Notes: a model not told the origin generated them from the sequence alone. A DNA stretch of 39,111 bases from Flavobacteriaceae bacterium (GCA_947371275.1 CANBOV010000017.1:1-39111), one strand, 5' to 3'; shown: positions 8,568 through 16,723, numbered from the stretch's first letter. Numbers and translations: made by a program.

Positions 8568-9227
8568 TTAAATTATTAAACCGTCTTTCATGATTAACTT
8601 TCTGTCTGCCATATTAGCTAATTCTTCATTGTGTGTAACTATTACAAATGTTTGTCCAAATTCTTCCCTCAGAGTGAAAAATAACTGATGTAGGTTTTCG
8701 GCTGAGGCAGTATCTAAATTACCCGAGGGTTCATCAGCAAAAATAACATTAGGTTTATTAATTAAAGCTCTAGCCACTGCAACTCTTTGTTGTTCCCCGC
8801 CAGAAAGCTCGTTGGGTTTGTGATTACATCTATCGGCTAATCCAAGATATGATAATAATCGATGGGCTTCTAATTCAGTTTCTTTTTTATCTTTTCCGGC
8901 TATGAAAGCAGGTATACAAACGTTTTCAAGCGCTGTGAATTCGGGTAATAATTGATGAAATTGGAAGATGAATCCCAAATGTAAATTTCTAAATTTGGAC
9001 AAATTTTTATCATTCATCTTTAGTACATTATCTCCATTTATTTCTAGCGTAGTTTCTATGGATTTCGTTGGATGGTCTAAAGTTCCTAAAATCTGCAATA
9101 AAGTAGTTTTTCCGGCACCAGATGCACCAACAATGGAAACAATTTCTCCTTTTTTAATATGCAAGTCAACACCTTTTAAAACGTGTAAAGATTCGTAGTA
9201 TTTATGAATGTTTTTGGCAATAATCAT
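8568..9227 (-). CDS. lolD: LolD-type ABC transporter ATP-binding protein
   Basis: The ATPase subunit of an ABC transporter of the MacB/LolD type; LolCDE extracts lipoproteins from the inner membrane and passes them to LolA. Motifs in order: Walker [11 protein letters not shown]-loop [10 protein letters not shown], signature [15 protein letters not shown], Walker [13 protein letters not shown] and H-loop VTHN. The [16 protein letters not shown] stretch is characteristic of the LolD branch. I choose the ATG at 9227 (219 residues) rather than the TTG at 9254, because [20 protein letters not shown] matches the usual N-terminus and the upstream codons overlap a promoter-like TTACTTTG (9243-9250). 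No LolC/E permease is in the window, so its membrane partner is encoded elsewhere. It is the first gene of a three-gene unit. Confidence 0.88.
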   Translation of the reverse strand: MIIAKNIHKYYESLHVLKGVDLHIKKGEIVSIVGASGAGKTTLLQILGTLDHPTKSIETTLEINGDNVLKMNDKNLSKFRNLHLGFIFQFHQLLPEFTALENVCIPAFIAGKDKKETELEAHRLLSYLGLADRCNHKPNELSGGEQQRVAVARALINKPNVIFADEPSGNLDTASAENLHQLFFTLREEFGQTFVIVTHNEELANMADRKLIMKDGLII

Positions 9228-9339
9228 TTGCTTCAATTTTTCACAAAGTAACAAAGTATTTTCTTTTATTAAAGCAGTATAGTTTTTAATTATGGTTGAA
9301 TAATTTATAAAGTTATGTTAATACACTATTTCTGTTTAA

Positions 9340-9355
9340 TACATTTGTATATTTG
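9340..9355 (+). promoter_or_regulatory. Two tandem -7 promoter boxes before folE
   Basis: TACATTTG (9340-9347) and TATATTTG (9348-9355) are both exact TAnnTTTG boxes and are directly adjacent. No good -33 box is visible for either. Transcription would start at about 9353 or 9361. Confidence 0.5.
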
Positions 9356-9372
9356 TTAAACAAAATATAGTT

Positions 9373-10044
9373 ATGAATACAATTGTTGAAAAGGAATTAT
9401 TTGAAATTTTAGGCGACAACCATCAGATGACTTCGGCTGAAACCCCTTTACGTTCTGATGCTTTTGATAAAACCGACCTTGAGAAAATGAATACAATTGA
9501 GCACCATTTTTTTGCCATAATGGAAGAAATGGGGCTTGATATGACTGATGATAGTTTAATGGGCACTCCTCATAGAGTTGCCAAAATGTTTATACAAGAA
9601 ATATTTTCGGGATTGGACCCTGCTAACAAGCCAAAAGTGTCTGTTTTTGAAAACAGTTACCATTATGATAAAATGTTGGTGGAAGCAGGTATCAGCTTTA
9701 ATTCAACATGTGAGCATCATTTTTTACCGATCATTGGAAAAGCGCACATAGGATATGTCTCTAGTGGTAAAGTCATTGGGTTGTCCAAATTGAACAGAAT
9801 AGTTGATTATTATTCGAGAAGACCGCAAGTTCAAGAGCGATTGATTATGCAAATATTTAATGAACTCAAAACGGTTTTGGAAACGGATAGTGTGATTGTT
9901 GTGATGGAGGCTAAACATTTGTGTGTTTCGAGTAGGGGAATTAAAGATGAAAGTAGTTTTACTTCTACTATTCAATATGGCGGTGTATTTAACGAAAAAG
10001 AGAACAGGAATGATTTCTTTAATTTAATTCAAAAAGAGAATTAA
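9373..10044 (+). CDS. folE: GTP cyclohydrolase I
   Basis: Converts GTP to 7,8-dihydroneopterin triphosphate, the first step of tetrahydrofolate (and pterin) synthesis, as a cytoplasmic decamer. The zinc ligands are C113 and H116 in STCEHHFLPIIGKAHIGY, and C184 in HLCVSSRGI, which correspond to Cys110, His113 and Cys181 of the E. coli enzyme with a shift of three. GTPHRVAKM and SKLNRIVDYYSRRPQVQERL are also typical. The protein has 223 residues, with an acidic N-terminal stretch of about 35 residues before the conserved core, as usual. This is the type IA zinc enzyme, not FolE2. It is monocistronic, ending near the terminator at 10085-10107. Confidence 0.97.
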   Translation: MNTIVEKELFEILGDNHQMTSAETPLRSDAFDKTDLEKMNTIEHHFFAIMEEMGLDMTDDSLMGTPHRVAKMFIQEIFSGLDPANKPKVSVFENSYHYDKMLVEAGISFNSTCEHHFLPIIGKAHIGYVSSGKVIGLSKLNRIVDYYSRRPQVQERLIMQIFNELKTVLETDSVIVVMEAKHLCVSSRGIKDESSFTSTIQYGGVFNEKENRNDFFNLIQKEN

Positions 10045-10084
10045 AAATTCCCTTTATGTTTTGAATAATTTTTTTGGATAGAAA

Positions 10085-10107
10085 ATCCCGATTTATTCGG
10101 GTTTTTC
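10085..10107. terminator. Weak bidirectional terminator after folE
   Basis: CCCGA (10087-10091) pairs with TCGGG (10097-10101) and is followed by a T-rich run. It lies between the convergent folE and DUF6787 genes and partly overlaps the end of the latter's coding region (stop at 10093). Confidence 0.55.
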
Positions 10108-10413
10108 TTTTTTAGGTAATATAAAACCTAAGCCGCAGCTCTTTAGTAGTTTTTTTTCAAATGCCCAAAAGAAAGTAAACTGTCCGAATACAAATCCGAA
10201 GCATACTAACAAGAATTGGTAAATTGGGAAAATTAAAATTAGGTATAGCGGATAATAAATCCATGCAGCTACAGTGCCTTTTGTTATGTCAAATAATGCC
10301 AGTAAAGGTTTGATAATAAAAGCGGCAGAGGAACCAGTTAGCGCAAATACTACTACTATTATTAGTAATTGCCAATTTGATTTGATGTTCCAGCGCTGTT
10401 TAAAATTTGCCAT
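10093..10413 (-). CDS. DUF6787-like small membrane protein
   Basis: A 106-residue inner-membrane protein of unknown function. The start MANFKQRWNIKSNWQLLIIVVVFALTGS... shows a short amphipathic basic head, then hydrophobic helices at about 15-40, 50-70 and 72-86, ending in a basic tail, ILPKKEKPE. The head KQRWNIKSNWQL followed by a TGSSA motif is what I associate with the flavobacterial DUF6787 family. It lies downstream of the DUF6146 lipoprotein gene on the same strand, 30 nt apart, and probably also has its own promoter inside the 3' end of that gene. I cannot assign a role; adjacency to serine-synthesis genes is common in relatives by recollection and need not mean function. Confidence 0.75.
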   Translation of the reverse strand: MANFKQRWNIKSNWQLLIIVVVFALTGSSAAFIIKPLLALFDITKGTVAAWIYYPLYLILIFPIYQFLLVCFGFVFGQFTFFWAFEKKLLKSCGLGFILPKKEKPE

Positions 10414-10429
10414 CTTATGTAAATTTACA

Positions 10430-10461
10430 CAAATTTAATCATTTTATGGTCTTGGTACAAA
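10430..10461 (-). promoter_or_regulatory. Probable internal promoter for the DUF6787 gene
   Basis: On the minus strand TTTG (10458-10461), a 20-nt spacer and TAAATTTG (10430-10437) form a complete Bacteroidota promoter. The -33 box falls inside the last codons of the DUF6146 gene. The transcript would start near 10423, 10 nt before the ATG. Confidence 0.55.
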
Positions 10462-10878
10462 TCCGGACAGTGCTTGTTTATTTGTAATTTGGAAGAACAC
10501 AAAGTAATTATAAATTAAATAATTTACTTCATAGCCATAATGGATATTTGCGTCATAATTTATCTGCATTTCATATAAGTTCGGGCTGAAACGTTGGGGT
10601 TGCAGTACTCTAGAATTCCATTCTACAGCGTAAATTTGATTATGATTTTCTAAAAAACTTTCTGAATAGAAACCTCTAGGTCGCGCTCGACTTGCTAACC
10701 AACTATTGAATCCGGGATCAATTATAATTACTTCATATTGCAAAGAGTCGTTTGCAATTCTGATTGTGTCTGATTCTTTTTTATTACTGGTTTTACTTTC
10801 TTGTGGGATTAAATTTTTATCAAAATGACAAGAAGACATAGAAAAAATTAAAATAAAAACGACTAGTAGCTTTTTCAT
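10444..10878 (-). CDS. DUF6146-like lipoprotein
   Basis: A 144-residue predicted lipoprotein. The signal MKKLLVVFILIFSMSSC places the lipid-modified cysteine at position 17, with a short Ser/Lys-rich linker after it. The globular part contains YEVIIIDPGFNSWLASRARP, then AVEWNSRVLQPQRF and a tyrosine-rich end, YGYEVNYLIYNYFVFF. I associate the IDPGF-x-SWL-x-x-R-x-(K/R)-PRG motif with the flavobacterial DUF6146 family. Function unknown; it should sit in the periplasm or on the outer membrane. It is downstream of serA but separated from it by a terminator-like hairpin (10937-10962), so it may be only partly co-transcribed. Confidence 0.8.
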   Translation of the reverse strand: MKKLLVVFILIFSMSSCHFDKNLIPQESKTSNKKESDTIRIANDSLQYEVIIIDPGFNSWLASRARPRGFYSESFLENHNQIYAVEWNSRVLQPQRFSPNLYEMQINYDANIHYGYEVNYLIYNYFVFFQITNKQALSGFVPRP

Positions 10879-10936
10879 GATTTCTTTATTTGAGTAAAAT
10901 TACTAAAAACCAATAGTTTATCGTTTAATTTAACAA

Positions 10937-10962
10937 AAAAACCACGCTAAGGCGTGGTTTTT
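10937..10962. terminator. Terminator after serA
   Basis: ACCACGC (10941-10947) pairs with GCGTGGT (10952-10958) around a TAAG loop, with A- and T-runs extending the stem on both sides. On the minus strand it follows the serA stop by about 20 nt and would attenuate read-through into the DUF6146 gene. Confidence 0.8.
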
Positions 10963-10981
10963 CGAAAGGAATAAAGTAAAA

Positions 10982-11944
10982 TTAAGCGTTTGCTGGTTTT
11001 ACTATATTGATGATTTGTTGTGCTAATTCTGTCCCAATTCTATCTTGAGCTTCTAGTGTTGCGGCACCTATGTGAGGCGTTAACGAAATTTTTGGATGCA
11101 TTAGTATCTGTATTTCTGGAGAAGGTTCATTTTCGAAAACATCTAAACCGGCAAACAAAACTTTGTTGGCATCCAAGGCTTTAAGTAAAGCAACTTCGTC
11201 AATTACACCTCCTCGAGCGCAGTTTACAATACCTACATTATGTTTCATCAAATTAAATTCACTTTCCCCTATAACATAGCCATCTTGAGCGGGTACATGT
11301 AAAGTAATAAAATCAGAATGTTTTAGTACTTCCTCTAAAGTTTCGATTTCAAATGCAACGTTAATGGATTGACCATTGTAGAATTCTACTTTTATTTCTG
11401 CTTTTTCTAAAAACTTATCCGTAGCAATTACATTCATACCTAATCCCAGTCCCATTTTTGCTACTGCTTGCCCGATTCTTCCAAAGCCAATAATTCCTAA
11501 AGTTTTACCTCGTAATTCAATTCCGTTAGCATATGCTTTTTTTAAACTATCAAAATTAGAATCGCCTTCCAAAGGCATATTTCTATTCGAATCTTGCAAG
11601 AAGCGAATTCCGGTAAATAAATGAGCAAACACTAACTCAGCCACACTTTCTGAGGAAGAGGCGGGAGTGTTGATAACTAGTATTCCTTTACTGCGGGCAT
11701 ATTCTACATCAATATTGTCCATCCCAACACCACCGCGACCTATTATTTTTAGACCTGGGCAAGCATCAATGATGTCTTTTCTAACTTTAGTCGCGCTTCT
11801 AACTAAGATGACAGAAACATCATTTGAATTAATAAAAGTGGCTACTTGTTCCTGCGCGACTTTAGTAGTGATTACTTCAAAACCGCCTTTATGTAAAGCT
11901 TCTATTCCGCTTTTTGATATTCCGTCGTTGGCTAATACTTTCAT
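10982..11944 (-). CDS. serA: D-3-phosphoglycerate dehydrogenase, short form without ACT domain
   Basis: Oxidises 3-phosphoglycerate to 3-phosphohydroxypyruvate with NAD, the first step of serine synthesis. It is a D-2-hydroxyacid dehydrogenase of 320 residues. The Rossmann motif is GFGRIG at 153-158. The catalytic trio is visible as Arg in NCARGGVIDE, Glu in DVFENEP and His in LTPHIGAAT. It lacks the C-terminal ACT (serine-binding) domain and intervening domain of the E. coli enzyme, so it is probably not feedback-inhibited in that way. Its gene lies 82 nt after serC on the same strand, and these two consecutive pathway steps support the assignment over a generic hydroxyacid dehydrogenase. 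Confidence 0.92.
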   Translation of the reverse strand: MKVLANDGISKSGIEALHKGGFEVITTKVAQEQVATFINSNDVSVILVRSATKVRKDIIDACPGLKIIGRGGVGMDNIDVEYARSKGILVINTPASSSESVAELVFAHLFTGIRFLQDSNRNMPLEGDSNFDSLKKAYANGIELRGKTLGIIGFGRIGQAVAKMGLGLGMNVIATDKFLEKAEIKVEFYNGQSINVAFEIETLEEVLKHSDFITLHVPAQDGYVIGESEFNLMKHNVGIVNCARGGVIDEVALLKALDANKVLFAGLDVFENEPSPEIQILMHPKISLTPHIGAATLEAQDRIGTELAQQIINIVKPANA

Positions 11945-12026
11945 TGGGTACTATGAATTTTACTATTAATTGAATTGTTTGTACAAGTTATCCGATTTAG
12001 GGATTTATTTATTCCTATGAGTTTAA

Positions 12027-13118
12027 TTATGCTAATTGAGATTTTTCGCAATAAAGGGATTCAAATTCTTTCATTACATCTACTAAAACTTGCACACTTT
12101 CTAAAGGAAGTGCATTATACATAGATGCTCTATAACCTCCTACAGATCGATGTCCTGTTATGCCAGAGATGCCTGCTTTTTTCCACATTAGATCAAATGA
12201 TTCCTGAAGTTCAGGATTTTCTAATAAGAAGGTTGCATTCATGTTGCTTCTATCGTTAATTGCGGCCGTACCTTTGAACATTGAATTTCTATCAATTTCG
12301 CTGTAAAGTACGTTGGCTTTAGCTTCGTTTACTTTCTCGATAGCAGGAATTCCGCCTTGATTTTTTAACCATTGTAATGTTAACAAGCAAGTATATACAG
12401 CAAAAACAGCAGGTGTATTGTACATGCTTTCTGCTTTAATATGTTTTTCATAGTCTAAGATGCTTGGGATTGTTCTACCTGTTCTACCAAGTATTTCTTC
12501 TTTTATTACAACTAATGTAGTTCCTGCAGCTCCCATATTCTTTTGTGCACCTGCATAAATTAAATCAAATTGCGAAAAATCTAATACTCTAGAAAATATA
12601 TCAGAGCTCATATCACAAACCATTGGTATGCTTGTTTTTGGAAATGTCTTCATTTGTGTTCCAAAAATTGTATTGTTGCTTGTGCAATGGAAATAATTTG
12701 CATCACTTGGAATGGTATACTTGGATGGGATGTGATTATAATTTTGCTCTTTGGAAGAAGCTACAATGGTTGTCTCTCCAAAAAGTTTAGCTTCCTTTAT
12801 TGCATTATTGGCCCAAGTACCGGTATCCAAATAGGCAGCTTTACCATTTTCTTTCATAAGGTTATAGGGAACCATTAGAAACTCTAAACTTGCTCCTCCT
12901 TGTAAAAATAATGCTTGATATCCTTTTCCTTCGAGGTTTAAGAGCTCTAAAACTAAAGTTCTTGCTTCTTCCATAACAGCAACGAAGTCTTTGCTACGGT
13001 GAGAGATTTCAAGTAGTGATAAATTAGAATTATTAAAGTTTAGAATAGCCTGAGCTGATTTTTCAAATACTTCTTGAGGAAGTATACATGGTCCTGCGCT
13101 GTAGTTGTGTTTTTTCAT
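12027..13118 (-). CDS. serC: Phosphoserine aminotransferase
   Basis: A pyridoxal-phosphate enzyme that transfers an amino group from glutamate to 3-phosphohydroxypyruvate, giving phosphoserine; it also serves vitamin B6 synthesis. It is 363 residues. The N-terminal motif KHNYSAGPCILPQEV is typical of SerC. The PLP lysine is K193 in YAGAQKNMGAAGTTLVV, and a C-terminal GHRSVGGYRASMYNALP binds the substrate phosphate. It is the first gene of the serC-serA pair. A variant promoter is possible at about 13130-13159 on the minus strand (TACTTTTTG with TTG 18 nt upstream). No phosphoserine phosphatase (serB) is in the window. Confidence 0.96.
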   Translation of the reverse strand: MKKHNYSAGPCILPQEVFEKSAQAILNFNNSNLSLLEISHRSKDFVAVMEEARTLVLELLNLEGKGYQALFLQGGASLEFLMVPYNLMKENGKAAYLDTGTWANNAIKEAKLFGETTIVASSKEQNYNHIPSKYTIPSDANYFHCTSNNTIFGTQMKTFPKTSIPMVCDMSSDIFSRVLDFSQFDLIYAGAQKNMGAAGTTLVVIKEEILGRTGRTIPSILDYEKHIKAESMYNTPAVFAVYTCLLTLQWLKNQGGIPAIEKVNEAKANVLYSEIDRNSMFKGTAAINDRSNMNATFLLENPELQESFDLMWKKAGISGITGHRSVGGYRASMYNALPLESVQVLVDVMKEFESLYCEKSQLA

Positions 13119-13250
13119 AATCTGGTTTCCAAAAAGTAAGGTGCAAATTTCGGAAACAAGAAGTTAAAAAGCGATTAGAATTGTTTAATAATAATGTTAT
13201 CTTATTAACGAAAACGTTATAGTTTATAACAATTTATGCGAATAATTCAA

Positions 13251-14309
13251 TCAAATTTGAGTTAGAAAGGCCATGGTGTCTACATTGTCTGCATAATCCC
13301 AAAGTTTTGGCTTTTGAGTATGTCCAAAAGCAATAACACTTGGCATTTCTATAGTTGTGACTACGCATTGAATATGTTCACTATCTTTATTTAAGCGAAG
13401 TATTAAATCATTAATATCATCATAATATTCGTAAAAGACGGAAGAAATAGGGGAGGCATAACTAGTATCTTCTTTTAATGTTAGGAATTCGTTATCAAGT
13501 AATTTAAAATTACTCATTAAGAAAACAGCTTTGTTATAATCGTAATTGTTTGAATATTTTTCGTAGTAGATAACGTCTTTATAATTATAGATCGCTTGAA
13601 AGAAGGCTGTGAAATCGTAATCCTTTGGTACAAATATTTTTGAAACATTGCGGCAACCTAATCCAAAATAGCGAAAGATGTCTTCGCCTAAATTTATTAA
13701 CTCTTCTGTTGTTTCATTTCCAGTTAGTATAGCGACAGAGTTTCTGTTTTTGCGAATAATATTAGGTTTGTTTTGAAAATAATATTCAAAATAACGGGCT
13801 GTATTATTACTTCCCGTTGCAATTACCGCATCGAAATTTTCTAATTTGCCATCAGTGAATTTAATTGTGTGTTCCAATTCAGGATTAATGGTTGTTATAT
13901 ATTTGGCTAAAAACTTGATTAAATGTTGGTCATTTGAAGAAGTTTTTATTAGAACTTTATGACCTGAAATTACAACAGTAAGAAAATCATGAAAGCCTAC
14001 GAGTGGAATATTTCCCGCTAAGATTAAAGCAACTGTTTTTGGATTTGCGTTGGGTAAGTCATAATTAGAAAGCCACTGATTTAAATTATTTATTTCTAAT
14101 GCGTTAGCCCAAGAATTTATTGCAAAATAGACTTGTTCTGGAGTGAACCAGCCGTTGTGAGATTGCGATAATTCAATTAATTCAACAAACGGTTCAAAAA
14201 ACAAATCGTTGAAGAGAACTGTTTCATCTTTGGTGTTCTTAGCTAAAGAAAATTGGGCTAAAAACTTTCCTAACTCAACAAAACAATTTTTTTTCTCGAT
14301 TTGTAACAT
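13251..14309 (-). CDS. Acyl-CoA reductase (LuxC family)
   Basis: An NADPH-dependent reductase of the LuxC family (aldehyde-dehydrogenase superfamily) that reduces an activated acyl group to an aldehyde through a covalent Cys-acyl intermediate. Supporting motifs are LILAGNIPLVGFHDFL near residue 95 (nucleotide-binding region), KTSSND near 122, ATGSNNTARYFEYYF near 164, IIRKNRNSVAILTGNE near 185 and FGLGCRNVSKIFVP, with the likely nucleophile C219. Its 352 residues are somewhat shorter than bioluminescence LuxC (about 480). There are no other lux genes, so this is not a light-emission operon; a role in fatty aldehyde or lipid metabolism is inferred. It is divergent from a ferredoxin gene with which it shares a symmetric promoter region. 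Confidence 0.87.
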   Translation of the reverse strand: MLQIEKKNCFVELGKFLAQFSLAKNTKDETVLFNDLFFEPFVELIELSQSHNGWFTPEQVYFAINSWANALEINNLNQWLSNYDLPNANPKTVALILAGNIPLVGFHDFLTVVISGHKVLIKTSSNDQHLIKFLAKYITTINPELEHTIKFTDGKLENFDAVIATGSNNTARYFEYYFQNKPNIIRKNRNSVAILTGNETTEELINLGEDIFRYFGLGCRNVSKIFVPKDYDFTAFFQAIYNYKDVIYYEKYSNNYDYNKAVFLMSNFKLLDNEFLTLKEDTSYASPISSVFYEYYDDINDLILRLNKDSEHIQCVVTTIEMPSVIAFGHTQKPKLWDYADNVDTMAFLTQI

Positions 14310-14316
14310 GTGTAAC

Positions 14317-14347
14317 TTGTTTATGAATGGTTTTGATTGTAATTTTG
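14317..14347 (+). promoter_or_regulatory. Promoter of the ferredoxin gene
   Basis: TTG (14317-14319), a 20-nt spacer and an exact TAATTTTG (14340-14347). The start of transcription would be near 14354, 18 nt before the ATG. It overlaps the opposing promoter at 14350-14378. Confidence 0.6.
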
Positions 14348-14349
14348 CA

Positions 14350-14378
14350 CAAAATTAATTAAAAATAAGCTATGGCAA
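14350..14378 (-). promoter_or_regulatory. Promoter of the acyl-CoA reductase gene
   Basis: On the minus strand TAATTTTG (14350-14357) is an exact -7 box and TTG (14376-14378) lies 18 nt upstream, inside the first codons of the ferredoxin gene. Transcription would start near 14343. Confidence 0.5.
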
Positions 14379-14722
14379 TCATTATAACAGACGAATGTAT
14401 CAATTGTGGTGCGTGCGAACCGGAATGTCCAAATACGGCTATTTATGAGGGAGCGGATGATTGGCGTTACAAAGACGGAACTAAGTTACAGGGTAAAGTT
14501 ATTTTGCCTGATGGTACTGAAGTTGATGCCGATGCTGCACAGACCCCTATTTCAGACGATCTATATTATATAGTACCTGGTAAGTGCACTGAATGTAAAG
14601 GTTTTCATGAGGAACCACAATGTGCGGCTGTTTGTCCCGTGGATTGCTGTGTTCCAGATGATAATCATAAGGAGACTGAGGAAACCTTGCTTAATAGACA
14701 GTCATTTTTGCATAATGAATAA
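14372..14722 (+). CDS. Two-cluster 4Fe-4S ferredoxin
   Basis: A soluble low-potential electron carrier of 116 residues with two [4Fe-4S] clusters. The first cysteine set is C9, C12, C15 and C19 ([12 protein letters not shown]). The second is C72, C75, C84 and C88, with an eight-residue insertion in the second motif ([18 protein letters not shown]) followed by two more cysteines at 92-93. A 50-residue insertion between the clusters and a C-terminal helix match the long Alv/YfhL-type ferredoxins rather than the compact clostridial type. It sits divergently beside the acyl-CoA reductase gene. Its electron partners in the cell are not evident. The stop codon is part of the terminator palindrome. 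Confidence 0.92.
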   Translation: MAIIITDECINCGACEPECPNTAIYEGADDWRYKDGTKLQGKVILPDGTEVDADAAQTPISDDLYYIVPGKCTECKGFHEEPQCAAVCPVDCCVPDDNHKETEETLLNRQSFLHNE

Positions 14723-14754
14723 AAAAAGCCCAAACAATTGTTTGGGCTTTTTTT
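14721..14754. terminator. 34-bp perfect palindromic terminator
   Basis: Positions 14721-14754 are their own reverse complement, with the core GCCCAAACAATTGTTTGGGC flanked by A7 and T7. Its first bases are the last two of the ferredoxin stop codon. It terminates ferredoxin (+) and the secreted-protein gene (-). Confidence 0.88.
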
Positions 14755-14770
14755 ATGGTATATTAAATCT

Positions 14771-15307
14771 TTAAGGTTTTATTAAACTATATTTTTCTTG
14801 AATTATGCTATCCTCTTTTTCATTATATGTTTCTACTATAAGATTGCCTTCTCCATCAAAGTAACCAACAGAGAAACTGTTTTTATTTTTAAAAATATAA
14901 TTGTTGTTGGAGGTTTTTCTTAAAATGCCTGAAGACAAGTTATTAGAATTCATCATTTCATAGCCCGTATTGTCTGAAACAATTTGGTATTTCATTCCTC
15001 CCATACTGTAATAGGCAGAATGATTAACATCAATAGTTTTGGTTATACCATCTACTGTAATTTTTGTTTTTGTTGTAACACTAACTGGACTCTCTTTTAC
15101 AGGTATATTTAAGGTATTTGGCTTTTCATTTTCTAATGCAATTTTTTGCACTTCGTTGCTTTCCTGTGATTTCACAATTACTTTCTTACCCTTTGAGTCT
15201 TTGATGGTAGTTGTAACTGTTTTAACTTCGGATTTCATATTTGTATTTTGTGCTGTTCCAATATACATTAGTACTAAAGTAAATAATGCTGTGAGTTGAA
15301 TTTTCAT
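14771..15307 (-). CDS. Secreted protein of unknown function
   Basis: A 178-residue protein with a signal peptide (MKIQLTALFTLVLMYIGTAQ, cleavage near residue 20), so periplasmic or exported. The first half is rich in Thr, Lys and Val, with alternating patterns such as VKTVTTTIKDSKGKKVIV and VSVTTKTKITVDG that suggest beta-strands. The second half contains YYSMGGMKYQIVSDNTGYEM and a closing GYFDGEGNLIVETYNE, again beta-rich and reminiscent of small repeat folds with a G-N-L-I-V turn. There is no lipobox and no recognised catalytic motif. A possible minus-strand -7 box TAGATTTG lies at 15337-15344. I do not recognise the family. Confidence 0.75.
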   Translation of the reverse strand: MKIQLTALFTLVLMYIGTAQNTNMKSEVKTVTTTIKDSKGKKVIVKSQESNEVQKIALENEKPNTLNIPVKESPVSVTTKTKITVDGITKTIDVNHSAYYSMGGMKYQIVSDNTGYEMMNSNNLSSGILRKTSNNNYIFKNKNSFSVGYFDGEGNLIVETYNEKEDSIIQEKYSLIKP

Positions 15308-15491
15308 GATTGTTTTTTATGAAATTTATACAAATACAAATCTAAGTTGCGCTGTATTTTTAAGTGTTATATTATTAAAAGAATTTGTTGTAAAATAATA
15401 TTAAAATTAACCTATTTTTAAAATTACTTTTTTTAACAATAAACTCTTGATAAGTTAAAAAATGTTCATTATTTAATGCTTAAAGTTTTAC

Positions 15492-15499
15492 TAGCTTTG
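15492..15499 (+). promoter_or_regulatory. Possible -7 box before the 15516 gene
   Basis: TAGCTTTG fits TAnnTTTG exactly, 17 nt before the ATG at 15516. I see no clear -33 box at the expected distance, so this is tentative. Confidence 0.3.
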
Positions 15500-15515
15500 T
15501 TAAAATTTGAATTGT

Positions 15516-16685
15516 ATGCAGCGTAACTTACTGCTTCTTTTATTTATACATATTTCATTTGCTGTTTTTTCGCAAAATAGTGAGATGGCTATAAAATTAG
15601 TGGATGCAGAAACTAATCTTCCTGTTACTGATGCTACTGTTTTTATCTCGAAAAGTAAACAGACGTTGTTGAGTAATGTGGAAGGTATTGTGACGTTTGA
15701 ATTAAGGGGAGCTTCAAATATTCAAATATCACATTCTTCTTATAGTACTATAACAGTTAGGTCTTCTACATTGAAGGAAAAGGTAACCGTACTTTATCTA
15801 AAAAATACGGTTAACGATTTGGATGAAATTATTGTGACTAAAGTTCATCCTCAGAAAATTCTAAAAGATTTAGTAGAAAGTTCGATTAAAAAGCTAACCG
15901 TACCTGCTCGATTAAAAGTATATTCGAGGGAGTTTTTTAAAAAGGATGGAACCTATTTATATTTTAATGATGGGTTGATGAATTTTCAAATATTTGGCAA
16001 AGACAAGAATTTTAAGAATACTATATTAGTGGAGCAAAATCGTTCATATGGTTTAATTAATGAAGAAATGAGTTCTGATGTTTTGGGTTACAATTTGAAT
16101 GATATCATGCAGAATTATTATAATTTTAAATATTTAAATCCCATTTTAGAGTCCAAGGCAAAAAAGGACTATGATTTTATATTAAAAGCCTATTCAGGAA
16201 ATAGTGATTACAATGTTATGTTTGTAACTCCTCTGGATACTGAAGTTGGACTTTTAGATGATTTTAAAATTGTTTATGATCGAAAAAAGAAGGTAATTAT
16301 TGAGGTCAGTTCTTCCATATCACCAAATGCTTTAGCTGGAGTAAAAGAAAAAACTTCAGTAGGTTCCAAGAATATTTATAAGTCGTTTTACAAGAATATT
16401 TATCGTTTAGAAAATTCAGAATATTATTTAGTAAGTTCAAAAGAAGAGATTGGTTTTGAACGGATTGATAAAAATAAAAAGACTGATATTGAAGTTCGAA
16501 ATTATTTTGTTACCACCAATTTCAGTAACCATAATTACACCTACAAGGATAGCGAAGTTTTTAAGGAAAAAACACTTTACAATAAAAAGAATACAATACT
16601 TACCGACTATTGGAATGTATCAGGTTTAACCGCTACAAATGAAGAACTTGCTATAATAGGAAAACTTGAAGAAAAAGTAGACTAA
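15516..16685 (+). CDS. Secreted protein with carboxypeptidase-regulatory-like domain
   Basis: A 389-residue exported protein. I start it at the ATG at 15516 (MQRNLLLLLFIHISFAVFSQ, a clean signal peptide); a TTG three codons earlier extends the frame but adds nothing. After the signal, residues from about 22 to 105 form a carboxypeptidase-D-regulatory-like beta-sandwich (MAIKLVDAETNLPVTDATVF ... LDEIIVTKVHPQKILKDLV), the domain that also heads SusC-type receptors. There is no TonB plug or barrel. The rest (VYSREFFKKDGTYLYFNDG onward) is a Bacteroidota-type extracellular domain I recognise only in general form, probably a periplasmic or surface protein. It ends 142 nt before ychF, which has its own promoter. 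Confidence 0.8.
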   Translation: MQRNLLLLLFIHISFAVFSQNSEMAIKLVDAETNLPVTDATVFISKSKQTLLSNVEGIVTFELRGASNIQISHSSYSTITVRSSTLKEKVTVLYLKNTVNDLDEIIVTKVHPQKILKDLVESSIKKLTVPARLKVYSREFFKKDGTYLYFNDGLMNFQIFGKDKNFKNTILVEQNRSYGLINEEMSSDVLGYNLNDIMQNYYNFKYLNPILESKAKKDYDFILKAYSGNSDYNVMFVTPLDTEVGLLDDFKIVYDRKKKVIIEVSSSISPNALAGVKEKTSVGSKNIYKSFYKNIYRLENSEYYLVSSKEEIGFERIDKNKKTDIEVRNYFVTTNFSNHNYTYKDSEVFKEKTLYNKKNTILTDYWNVSGLTATNEELAIIGKLEEKVD

Positions 16686-16723
16686 CTTAATAATATTATT
16701 AGAAAATTCCCCTTGCAGTTCCC

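Noticed and set aside
13251..14309. Bioluminescence operon, from the LuxC-like gene
   Set aside because: luxA, luxB, luxD and luxE are missing, and the protein is shorter than bioluminescence LuxC; a general acyl-CoA reductase is a better call.
16686..16703. Terminator at AATAATATTATT after the 15516 gene
   Set aside because: A pure A/T palindrome without a GC stem or a T-run; too weak to call.
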